From Capniomyces stellatus (Eukaryota > Kickxellomycota > Harpellomycetes > Harpellales > Legeriomycetaceae): DNA of 64,000 nucleotides. How positions within the stretch are numbered: the first letter of the stretch is position 1; every line of letters starts with the position of its first letter. The notes under the pieces were generated by a model that was not told where the DNA came from, ran no database searches, and saw only the letters and a program-made list of their open reading frames with translations. The position numbers and the translations under genes were made by a program. The stretch lies in NCBI GenBank assembly GCA_001661515.1, contig LUVW01000012.1, positions 321,829-385,828 on the forward strand, given 5' to 3'. Shown piece after piece: positions 10,200 to 21,578 of the stretch.

Positions 10200-13100
10200 T
10201 TATAAATTAATGTGTTTCTTGTCTGTGGCGAACTTCTTTGAAAAGTAGGAGCCAACTGGGCCAAGAACAACCAAGAGCTCGTACAAGATTCCGACCAAAA
10301 CATTGGACATACAGAAGCACCACAAGAACCATCTAAAGCTGTGTGGGTAAACGTTGTGGCCTTGGGGAATGTTGTAGGGTTCAATGTAGATGGATGGGAC
10401 AGAGTAGCCCATATCAGCAAGAACATCCTTGTCGCCACAGTTCATTCTAAAGATACAGCCAATAGTGTTTGGGTCGAGCAGGATGATGACGCTAAGCATG
10501 GAGATGAAAGCGACGTAGATGAGGACGAGGATGTAGTTTTTGTACCAGGTTTGTCTGAACTTGTACCCAAAGTTGTAAATGAAGCCGCTGTTGACAAACT
10601 GGAACATGATGATGAGGCCCATGGTCATGGACTCGTAGTTATCGCCTAGGAGCCACCACTGCTTGAAGTCGATTGAGGACGCGTCGAGTTCGTGACACTT
10701 GAACCATGGCTTTGTGTAGAGAATGACAAAGCAGGTGACGAGGTAAATCCAATTGATTACAACCTGGCCAACGGTGGAGAAAAGGGTTGCGGGGCCGAGA
10801 AGCCTGGCGGTGGGTCTGACGTTTGCAAGGGATTTCATTGGCTGACTTAGAGAAATAGAGAGGGACATGCCAACGGTGATGAAGCCGTCAACAGTAATCC
10901 AAACGGGCTGGGAGATGGTGGAGGAAAAGTACATTGAAAACAGCTTGAACATGGCCATTGTCTGGCCATACAGCATCAGGAACTTGAAGTTGGCAAAGGA
11001 GGTGGCCAAGGCACCGCGGCCCTGGCTGAGAAGCTCAACGCAGGAGAAGATGGATTTGTTGGTGGTGCTGAAGGGCGAGACGATGGAAGCTTCAGAGTTG
11101 GACAGAGCGATACCGACGTGGGCAGCTCTTAGGGCACCGCAATCGTTACCGCCATCGCCGCACATGGCAGTGATTCCGCGTTTCATGTGCAAGTTGACGC
11201 AAGCTACTTTGTCTTTAGGCGTCATTCTTCCAAACACCCGGATGTCAAGCAGCAAGTCTTCAATCTCACCGGTATGACACAGCTTTCTGAATGCCTTGCT
11301 GGTAACTGCGAGCTCAAATGGGGGGCTCCCAGGAACGTTCCATTCGGCAGGCGATGATTTCTTGTTGGTGTCAACATCAGCCCAAACAACGCAGCCTTGA
11401 TTCTCGTCAACATCGCCCAAGAACACCTGGCGGCCATAACTGGTCATGCCACACTGGCGTGAAATGTTGATGCCTGTCAGCGTTGCATCGCCAGTAATCA
11501 TGACGGTACGTGTGCTGGAGTTTCTGATCACCGCCAGCGCCTCACCGGTATCTGGCTTGAGAGGGTTCTTGAACAGAATGATGCAGACCAAATTAACGTT
11601 TTTCTCCGCTTCGTCGCGCGACCAGTCGTGAACCGAGTGTGGGTCGATATTCCCCAAGTCTCTATGGGCCAGGGCCAGCACGTAGCATCCCTGCTTTGCG
11701 TAGCTTTCGGCCACCTGGTAATAGTCGCTAGGAATCGATTCTGCGTTGCATAGCTCAGCCACCTTTTCAAACGACCCCTTGACAAACACGTGCATTGAGT
11801 TGGACTCGGGCTGCTGGACTATCACGCTCATGGACGACCGGTGATGGATGAACTCAAACTGCTTGACTATTGCCACGTGTCCAGTGATGGTGTTTGCGTG
11901 TAACTTGATGTCGGATGGCGGCAAAACCACACTCTGACTGTTTACCGGGTCAACCTCAAATCCGCGGTTCGTGTGTTTGAACATCTCAACGTCAACTGGA
12001 TTCCCAATAAACTTGCCGTCTAGCTGCGTAACCGAATGGCAGCACGCCAATCCAAGCTCAGTGAGAGATCCGTACTCCTTGACATCCTTAGTCGGCGGCA
12101 TAAACACACTGCCTGTACCTTCGTTCTGGACGTCTGGAATGCACTGCACCGCTCCAGCATACTCGAGTCCCTCCTCGGTCAGCGTCCCGGTCTTGTCAAA
12201 GCAGAAAATCTGGATCTTTCCTGCTATCATCACTCTGGGCACATCGACACAATAGATCTTGTTTTTTCTCAGCCGCTGCACAGCAACTGACTGGCCTATA
12301 ATCAGCGCTGCTGGCAGAATAGGACTGATAATCTCAATCAGCGCATATATAGCCGAAAACCACGACCCAACTGCACTGTACTTTAGCAGGTACAGCGCCA
12401 GTCCAAACCAAACTATCCCCTGAATTCCCAGCAGCGTCATCACCACCTTGACTTGCGTGTTGAATATAAACAGAATCTCAACTGGGTACAGAATCTTACG
12501 GACCATTTGCCCCTTTTCCGTACACGTTCCCGTTGCTGTCACCAGAGCCAGCGGATACTCGTCTGATGTAGGCTTGCTTTGTAGAATGTGCGTACCTGCC
12601 AGAATCGTGTTGAGTTTTCCTGTCGACAGCTTCTCGTAGATGTTGTCGTCGTTCCTAATGGGAAACTTTCTGATTGGCATTGCCTCTCCTGTTAGCGAAC
12701 ACTCGTTTACAACAACATCTCCCGACAATATTATGCTGTCGCACGGCGCCACCTTGTCGTTTTCAACCACCAAAATGTCTCCAACCACCAAATCCGTTGT
12801 GCTGCTCTCCTCCAACCTGCCATTTCGCATAACCCGGCACGTGTCCTTGTGCTCCGCCATAGCCTTGAGTCTCCTTGACCCCTTCAGCCCCGTTGAAACC
12901 TTGATAAATATCGACACCAGAATCACCACTGTGTTCACAATCCCGATTTGCCAGTACGCATAGTAATAGAACAACCACAGCATCATGAACTGATAGATAT
13001 AAAAGAACCCCATCACTTCGTTAAATAGCGCCTTTGGGAAACTCGGAACATTCACCGATATGAAATTTGGCCCAATATGCTCTAGTCTGTTTGCCGCCTG

Positions 13101-14640
13101 CTCTTCAGTCAGCCCTTTGTTTATCTCCAAAATCTCCCTATTCGTGCTTCCCACCCCGTACGTTATTGGCGAAAATCTCCCAGCTCTCTCGTCATAGACA
13201 TATCGCGTGCAGTTGTAAACAAAATACCGCGTCCCCTGTGTGCTACATACTACCGGGCATGTCTCAATAACAACATCTTTCCCAAATGCCCTCTTGTACA
13301 CCTCTTCAAAGTATAGCACAACCGACACCACCAAAGTCGGCTTTTCATTCTGCAAAATCACCGGGTCCTTTTTTTGCTCCACCTGGATAAACTCTCCATT
13401 TTTCATTGTCGTTTCCACCCTGTAAAAGTTCAAAATCCGCTCGCGCAGCATCACCAGAACAATAACCCACGCAAGCAAAAACGACCACACTACAATGAAA
13501 TATATCCCTAGACAGTCATAGTCCCCGTGGAGCAATCCCGCATAAACCCCATTAAGAATCCCATAGTAATCCAAACACAGCAAAAACAAAAAGGTCGAAC
13601 ACCCCAGCGACGTCAAATGCACGTTGTAAAGCGCCAGTTTCCCCAGCATGCTGTTTCTAAATGCCCTGATTTTAAACTCCCCCAAATCAACTGCTGTTGA
13701 CGAGAAATTCTCTACCGAGTTCGTTCCCATCCCGACCGCATAGCTGTTTTTTAGCTTCCAGTTGTTGCTGAAATACCCGTTTTTCTCAGAGTCTCCGCCA
13801 TCACTCTTCTCAACATCCATTTTCCCGCTCCCGTTTTTTCCAAATATATTGCTTTTGATATAATCTTTCAGCTTCGTCTCCTTGGTTTTCTTGTACAAAA
13901 ACCAAGTCGAAAATGTTGCAACTTGTAATGCCAACACCACCCAAAATGCTATAAACATCGGCTCCTCAAACGTCAATTTTGGCGGTGCCACCTTAGGACA
14001 CGTTAGGAACAGCTTGTCAGCGTCCGAATCTTTGCTCCAGCCAGGCAGCATTTCAATGCCCACAAAGTTTGCACAAGCTCCCCTGATCATTTCGGAATCT
14101 GTTGCGTTGAAGTTTTTGACTTTACTAGCAACAAATGGCAAACACGGGTACAACTTTTTCACCTTCGACGAAAGCTGTGACGGATCGCCCCCACAAGAAC
14201 ATTTCGCCACCACATTGTCGCACACCTTTCTGCATTCACCATCTTGACAGTACTGCTCATCGGCTTTACAATCAGGTCGAATGCTTTCTGGACATTCTGA
14301 TATATCTGAAACACAGATATTTGGGCACTTGTATCTGTTTAAGGTCGGCAGCGGACACGTTTGCCCAAATATGTCAACATCGTTTACTATTTTTTTTAAA
14401 TTTTTTTTTTACATTAATTGTTTACTTGGTACTTTTTGTTTGATTTTGTTTTATACCTATACATTTCTAGTAACTACAAAATAAATAAAATAAAGAACTG
14501 GAAAAAGGATCAGCTAGAGTCCTGTTACAACCAAGTTAGTTCTTTACCCCGGTTCTCTTACCTGTATTGAAGACGGGTGTGGAGCCTACGATACTGGCTG
14601 TACTTAATATACACAGAAGCTTTACAAGATCTACTAACAT
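10200..14640 (-). CDS. P5-type (P5B-like) ATPase with signal peptide and Cys-rich luminal N-terminus
   Basis: Two exons, 14640-14562 and 14386-10200, give 1421 aa. Exon 1 encodes a signal-peptide-like start (basic residue, then a Leu/Ile-rich stretch) and joins in phase 1 after a CAG|GTAAGA donor. The next ~150 residues are a luminal segment with 13 cysteines, then membrane spans and the P-type core: LTGEAMP (near residue 591), the phosphorylation motif DKTGTLT at D757, and GDGGNDCGAL in the hinge. P5 ATPases (yeast Spf1 and Ypk9, human ATP13A) move polyamines or mislocalised helices across endosomal or ER membranes. The hinge and membrane layout favour P5B, but the M4 motif reads SPILPAAL where P5B has PPALPAA, and the A-domain motif is TGEA instead of TGES. 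Substrate unknown. An open-frame start at 14225 would be GTG and is not the true start. Confidence 0.9.
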
Positions 14641-16194
14641 TTTTGTTGTGTTTGATAATACAGATATATCCCACTCAAATAGGTTCTTTGTAAAAGTGCA
14701 GCAAACGCTTATCAAGTATTACTGCTGGTTACAGTATATACCGATTTGGCGATATCGAAAAGAAAAAAGAAAAGAAAAGAAAATGTATAAAGGGAGTACA
14801 ACTGGTAGCAATAGTAGATTATGCTTAAACCTGCAGGTTTAGAGCGATACTTTACGCTTTGGTTGAATCCAAAATGTGTATAAAGTTCTGCTTTGGCTAA
14901 GGTTGTAAGGACGAAATAGACTGCAGAAATTAACAAAATCGAAAAAAAAATATGTATATAATAATAAAAAAAGATTATAAAACAAGTGTATAATTATCCT
15001 GAACTGGTTTGGCAATATGATATTGATTAAAATTCTTTGCTAGTATTGATTTAGAATGTGAGTTTGGGGCCTTGAGATATTTATATAACAAATGTTGTCT
15101 TGTCCAATTTCGAGTTGATCCAGTTTTTATTTTTGTTTACCTTCCATTGTGTTTTTATTTATTTAGTTTTTGAAAACTGTAATAGGCTAATGAACATGAC
15201 ATTGAATAACAACATTGCTGCTATTTCAAATTCAAATACGGTTTTGAGTGCTTTCTTTTTTATAAAAAAAAAGAACTTTTAGCTTATAAACCAAAGCAGT
15301 CCAGTGAAGCTAATAGATAAGAAATGTTTCAACTCGACAAAGTGTTGTTGATTGTGTGTACTTTCACTTTTCTCGTTTTTTTTTTTCACTTTCACTCTTT
15401 GTTTTTTGTTGGTGATTGTGATACTTGACCATATTCAAGACAATATAATATTAATTGGGACAAATTAACCTGGACTTTTCAGATCGAAATTTGAAAGTCT
15501 CTTGTCTGCTTTTTTCTTTCTTTACCTTCACTCTGACTGTATTACTGTTGGAAAAATAAAGCTCGTATAAATCTCCCAGTAATAATATTGAAAACGTCAC
15601 TAACTGTTACGACAGAATTATTAATAATAATAAAAAATAAGTAAAGTGAGAAAATAATAAAATAGGAAATTGAGAAAATGAGAAAATGAGAGCAAAAAAG
15701 GCAAAAATAAAATAAAATACTAGAAAAACCTATGTTTACATTGGCTCGCTAAATGATATTTACAAATAATTTCTTTATCTTCCAATTTCCTTAATCTGTT
15801 TTGGGATAAATATTTGGCACATGAAGAGAATTATCAAACTTTCGAGACTGAAACTATCATGAAATGAAACCAAAATTTTGATTTACAAAAACGTTAAATA
15901 AACATCAACTTTACTTTCTTCCAAATTGAAATATCTAATGCCAATAAAGTTAATTAAAGGTAAAAAGATAAAAAGGTAAAAAAAAAGGTCGTAATCTTTT
16001 CAATTCGGTTAATTATCTAGCCCAAAACAAATACCCAAGGCGAGAAAAAAAAAAGTATAAAATATGATAGATATCCCTGAACACTTTTATTGGACCACCT
16101 GTAGAATATCCAAGAATCGTGCTAATATTTGTAACTAATTACTAAACAACATCACCAAAAACTTGCCACGAGAAGAGCCAACACATCCCGTATT

Positions 16195-16237
16195 CCCCCC
16201 CCCCCCCCCCCNNNNNNNNNNNTCCCCCCCCCCCCCC
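16195..16237. repeat. Poly-C tract interrupted by an 11-N gap
   Basis: Seventeen C residues, then N at 16212-16222, one T and fourteen more C residues. The assembly evidently stopped at a long homopolymer; its true length is unknown. Confidence 0.9.
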
Positions 16238-17900
16238 TACGTTAATATATTTTTGGACACTATTACTCATTTGGTCGACTCTATCTTGATATTGTCATTG
16301 CTATTGTCATCATATACGCTATATATAATCAACTGATTAACATCAATAGACATATAAAGGTGTCCTTCTGCATTGAGCTGGCGTGTCAGTCAGAATAAAA
16401 CACATTGTATTATTTAATAGGCTTGCAGTTTAAGCCTGAAATATAACCCTGTAATTTAAGCGTCAAAGGTTTCCTTGCCATACCCAACTTGTTTCTTTCT
16501 CTCTTTCTCTCTTTCCCAAATACCTTCCTTCGTGATCCAAACGGTATTAGGTGGTCAAAGTAATACTTCATTATAGATGGAGAATTCAACTCAAACAAGC
16601 CAATGTGCTGTTTTCATTGGCTTGTCCATCTAAATTTAACTGATTTTTCATTTCCCAAATAGTAAACAAAATGCGAGTGTTGACCCTTTTACAGGTTGTG
16701 TAAATGTAAATAAAATTTGCCTCTTTAGTAATGTAAACGGTAATATGAAACAAACCAAACCAAACCAAATAAGTTCAAATCAACGCATATTTAGTACTCT
16801 CAATTGGCTTTATTTGGCAAGCGTTGGTAGGACAGAAAGGATGATTAAATCTGCAAAATGCACGTCTCCTTCATAATTATGGGCTCTGTTTTTTTTATTA
16901 TTCAAAAGTGCTTTCAGATTGTTACCAATTACAAGAAAAATTTATATTTGTAAAAATCCATCTCGCTCTCCAAAATATGGAAATACACAAATACAAAAGC
17001 GGTCTTGAACTGATTGAACAAGTCAATTACCAAGCTGTGCAAACATCCCATCACGTTTGAGAAACGAAAAATAAATACCCTATTGCTAATATGCCAACAT
17101 CACATGGTTTAACTTGTTTTGGATTGGTTCTGTTGGAATCAAAAACGTCTGTTTCGAGATACTTGACTATTAAGCGCAACAACATAATGATAGGGCGGTG
17201 ATTCAAGTTGTAAAGTTTTGGTCAACACCAACGACCCAAACATCGATGAGACAATATTGTGCTGATATTGTGGTTAAAGGCTAATTTTGGAACCCCACCT
17301 ATAAATGTGACTCAGTTTGGACGTGCATCCCCAGTAGCATAAAAGTGGCTAATAAGCTCAAGAGCAAAAACATGTCATGGTTCAAAATTATTGAACAAGA
17401 AAACCACTTGGCCTCCCAAGTTAGACACATAACTCACAGTGATGGTTTTACATTGGTTTTTAGCGGTATAAAACACAAAGAAGTAAATAAAACGAACGGG
17501 ATAAAAACATGTATTTGTATACTGACGTTCAAATTGTCAGAGCTGTTGAACTAGTTATCGAAATAAATAAATGACCGGATTTCCACGAATTAATTGGTAT
17601 GTACCATTCAAAATGCATGTTATAATCCGCCAATAGCCTGACTATGACTCTGCAATTCAAGTCAACAATTGTTTGAAAATGCCATCTATTAATCTTAACC
17701 ATATGGTGACAAGAAATAGTCGAAAAGTCCAAGATTGCAAAACAAAAAAACAAAAAAAACAAAAAAATTGGCGTTATTCACCGAGCTAAATGGAAAGCAA
17801 AACAAAATTATTCAGCCTGGGTATATTTTAACTCTTAACTGTATCAATTAAACACAACCCAAAACCATTTGAATTGGTAGACATTAACAACAGGTGTAAT

Positions 17901-17970
17901 TTGGAATTAAGCTCGAAACGAAAACAAAGCAAAGCAAAACAAAGCAAAGCAAAACAAAACGTAGCAAAAC
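17901..17970. repeat. A-rich simple repeat (AAACAAAGC-like)
   Basis: Irregular repeats of AAAGC and AAAAC units lead into the GAAACTA array. There is no coding potential. Confidence 0.6.
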
Positions 17971-17992
17971 AAAAACCAGAAACCAGGAACGA

Positions 17993-18046
17993 GAAACTAG
18001 AAACTAGAAACTAGAAACTAGAAACTAGAAACTAGAAACTAGAAAC
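17993..18046. repeat. 7-bp tandem repeat (GAAACTA)n
   Basis: About 7.7 uninterrupted copies of GAAACTA lie about 280 bases upstream of the TMEM184-like start codon. Confidence 0.85.
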
Positions 18047-18325
18047 GAGAACAAAGCTGGAACCAAAGTCAGCGAGTAATAAAAACAGTCGAATAGATAT
18101 TAGAAAGAAAAGACAGATTTCGAAACCGCAATCAACAAGGATAATTAATATACAGTATTTTGTCACAAACGACAAAGTGTATTTTTAGATGCTCCCAGGC
18201 TCATAGCCAAAACAAGTCATTTGTATTTTGTTTTATTTAAAAAAAGTAAAGATATCGAAATTAAAGGGCAAAAGACGGAAAATTAAGCTACATACATAAA
18301 ACCAGAAAGGGGTAGAATATCGTTG

Positions 18326-21099
18326 ATGCTGTTGACAACAAATTCATGGCTTACTTTATGCTGGCTAAGCGCATGGCTGGCCACAATACTATCATGTCTC
18401 TCTGTTTTCCTACATTTAAAAAACTACTCGATGCCAGTAAGTGAATTCAACAAACATTAATCCGGTGTACTCGGGGTATATCAATCCCTCCCTCTCGCCC
18501 TTACAACAGAAGGAAAAGCAAGGAATACGTTGTTTGTGCATTTGGGGTTAATTCTTGAATTTGATTGATACTAACACTAGTGCAATTTTGCAAAACCAAA
18601 AACAATAGAATCTGCAGCGCTGGGTTATTAGGATAATGATAATGTAAGAACTAGGTTACGACTTATACTATCTTATACCATCACATAGGATTTAAATGCA
18701 AGTTTACTTGCACTTTTCTAAATTGTGAATTAAGAAACGAATTAAAACGATTTTATTAGGGTCCCGATCTACTCTTTAAGCGCGTGGTATAGCATCAAAT
18801 ATCCCAGTTTATCGCACTTGCTAGATTCAATCAAGGATGTATACGAGGTAAGTTATCTGATTTAATTCTACTAAAGCACCATTTCATATAAAGATAGGTT
18901 AAATAAATTGTGGACCAGATATTATCCAGCGTCTTTTTATTTTTTTTTCAAGCCTCCAACACCGGATTAAATGTATATTTAAACACTAGGCCTTTGTAAT
19001 TTACTGCTTTGTGAGTCTTCTGATGGGATATATGGGAGGGGAGAGAGCATTTTTAGTGCTTATGCATCGGCGGCCGCAGACCCCATTAGTTTGGCCAGTT
19101 ACTTTATGGAAGAAAGAGTTGGACGTAAGTGACTGTTGAGTCGTTTTAAGCGTATTTTCATTGTTGGTGGCAAAATAATTTAAATGCCAAGCATTATTGT
19201 TTGATTAGATGAGCGACCCGTACGACTATCTAAGCATAAAACGTGGTATTCTGCAGTATGTCATTGTAAAACCGCTGCTGGCCATCCTGACTGTCTTATT
19301 GGTTGCGATGGGATCCTACAACGAGAATAGCTGGAGTTTACTGGGTGGGTACTTTTGGGTCCAGCTTATTTATAACGTTAGTATCTCGATTTCGCTATTC
19401 TCGTTGTCTATAATGTACTTTGCATTGGCCAAAGACTTGGTCAAGTGGAGGTAAGCCACAACAAGATTCTAAACCAAGATATTTGTTGTTGATAGCCATT
19501 TTGTGTTGGGAAGGCAGAATAATTCGAGTCCTAGGATTTTGATTTTGATTTAATATTTAATTTTTGGCGCTATTGTTAATTAGACCATTGCCCAAATTTC
19601 TCTGTGTTAAAGCGATCGTGTTCTTTTCTTATTGGCAAGGGCTGCTTTTTTCGATTGTATTAACAATGGGGCTTTACAATGATCCGAACCATGCATCGCC
19701 AGGACAAACAGCAGCTTTTATCCAGAACGCGCTGATTTGTGTTGAGATGGTGGTGGCAGCGGTAGGACACTACAAGTACTTTTCACACACCGAGTACCAG
19801 CCCAGATCAACCAGTACCGCTGCCAGAGTTAGGCTATATTACGCATTTAGAGATGCGTTTGGTTTGGTTGATGTATTCCAAGACGCCAAGGAGTCTTGGA
19901 GTGGGAAGACGTATACATATAGCCACTTTGACCCAAAAGTCCATATAAACGAGTTGGATGTTTCAAGGCCAATTGTGGGGAATACAAGAAGCCCGAAATC
20001 AAAAACAGCACCCAATTATTTTCAAGGATTGGGCTCGAGCAAAGGCTTTTTGTCCAGTAGGCTTAGCGGGAAAAATATACCTGTGATGTTCAACCTTTTT
20101 GGAAGAGGCCAAGGCAGTGGTAGCAAAAGCAAGCCGCTTTTATCTTTATCAATAAACACAAGCAGTGACCAGCCAGAATCTGCGATTGATAGCCCAAGCA
20201 CAGCCAATTTACTATCAGAAACCACACGGTCCCAGCCAAGCCAATCTCACAGCGAAGGCGTTAACTTGGGCTGCTCTGGATCACCAACGTTTGACAATCC
20301 AACGTCAAATCACCAGGACCAAAAAATAAACAGAGTCGAGGGACATTCTGCAATCAGTATGGACACCAGCAGCAATGACAATCAGACCCCATCCACACCA
20401 CTCACCGGTGACCTGGCTGAGGAACGACAATACTTTCGCCAGAAACGGATAAAAGCTGGCATGCGATATACTGATGGCGGTAAGCAGACTTACTGGGTAG
20501 GCGACATTAACAAGTCCAACACTGTCGACTGGAGGCACGAGAATAGCGTAAATAGCCAGGGAAGTTCTGCCACAGGTTTCCGCCAAGGCGGATTTGAGGA
20601 GTCTAGTAGATCTCTTTTAGCTGGTGTTGACTACGAGAATGATAATAGAGGCCGCTCAAACTCGCAGGCAAACTACACCATGGGCCGCCAGTATAGTAGC
20701 CCAAGCGGCTTGTACAACCAAAACTACAACTCACCAACACCTCCAGAGCCGTACCGAAACCATGACCACATTCGACCCAACGAGCTTGCAAGTATGTCGG
20801 ATTCCATAAGTATAGACCCCACCGAGCTGGACTTTGAAGCCGACACTTATGGTGCAGATTACAGTTTCCAGCCAGTGATAGAGGACCTATATGCTGAAGC
20901 CAGGGAGGCTGGCAGTGATCCGAACTACCCGGTCGTGGAACTGGATCTAGCGTTGGGATATTCCAGTTTACCGACTTCAAGCATTTCCAGACAAAGGAGC
21001 CACTCAAACACATCGAGACCAAACAATATGAACACCCCAGCAATCATCAGTTCAGCTAACCGTCATAATACTAATAGAAACTATGGCTCAATTGTATAA
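18326..21099 (+). CDS. TMEM184 / organic solute transporter alpha-like (DUF300) membrane protein
   Basis: Confident exons are 18760/18761-18847, 18990-19124, 19209-19450 and 19584-21099. They encode the family core with landmarks VPIYS, AFVIYCFVSLL, GGERA, SDPYDYLSIKRGILQYV and PKFLCVKAIVFFSYWQG. The family has seven membrane spans and is linked to solute transport or vacuolar/endosomal membranes. The first exon (ATG 18326) encodes a hydrophobic helix ending ...HLKNYSMP; its junction to VPIYS is unresolved, and a ~37-nt exon near 18510-18546 is probably needed because the phases do not close without it. After the last span comes a ~400-residue Ser/Asn/Gln-rich cytoplasmic tail, probably disordered. 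Such long tails occur in fungal members; their role is unknown. Confidence 0.88.
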
Positions 21100-21578
21100 A
21101 CTTATAGATTTTTTTATATTTACACTCTTTCAGCTCATTTTTTTTTTCCACCCTCCCTATCAATTCTCCTGTTTTTATACTTTTATTTAAAAACTTTGAA
21201 TGGAAATAAATTTGATATGACTTGTATCCCAGTCATAGATATATGAGCTGGTTTCCATCTGATGTGTTCGGTTGATTCAGTTTATTGTGTAATACACACT
21301 TTGTTTCATTTAGGTATTTTTTAATTGTTTATATTTGTCGACAATATTAATTGGACTAATTAAAGCTGAATCTCAAATTCAAACTCCTTGTCAAAACGGC
21401 CAGATTTAAATAATCAACAGGCTTTTCGATATTTCGGTCTTGTTTCAAACTATACAACTTGAAAGCAAACCTTTGATATTAACGTTCACAATTACAAACC
21501 TTAAAGGCCAAGTAAACACACAGGCCCAACAACACTGAGAAGTGAAAAGAAACACGCAGAAATAAAGAAAGAAAAGCA
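21100..21578. other. Intergenic region, tandem plus-strand genes
   Basis: 3' end of the TMEM184-like gene and promoter of the peptidase gene. No other feature is seen. A purine-rich leader directly precedes the ATG at 21579. Confidence 0.5.

Larger units (their letters stand above)
14641..18325. other. Gene-free AT-rich region, 3.7 kb
   Basis: Apart from short ORFs of 60-90 codons without recognisable domains, I see no gene on either strand. The region holds a poly-C tract with an N gap and several short tandem repeats, listed separately. It separates two divergent genes, so both promoters lie somewhere in it. Confidence 0.5.

Noticed and set aside
14567..14842. 91-codon plus-strand ORF
   Set aside because: It overlaps, in antisense, the signal-peptide exon of the P5 ATPase and contains no family motif.
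17345..17554. 69-codon ORF in the 14.6-18.3 kb spacer
   Set aside because: Short, no domain, no splice partners, and composition like the surrounding spacer.
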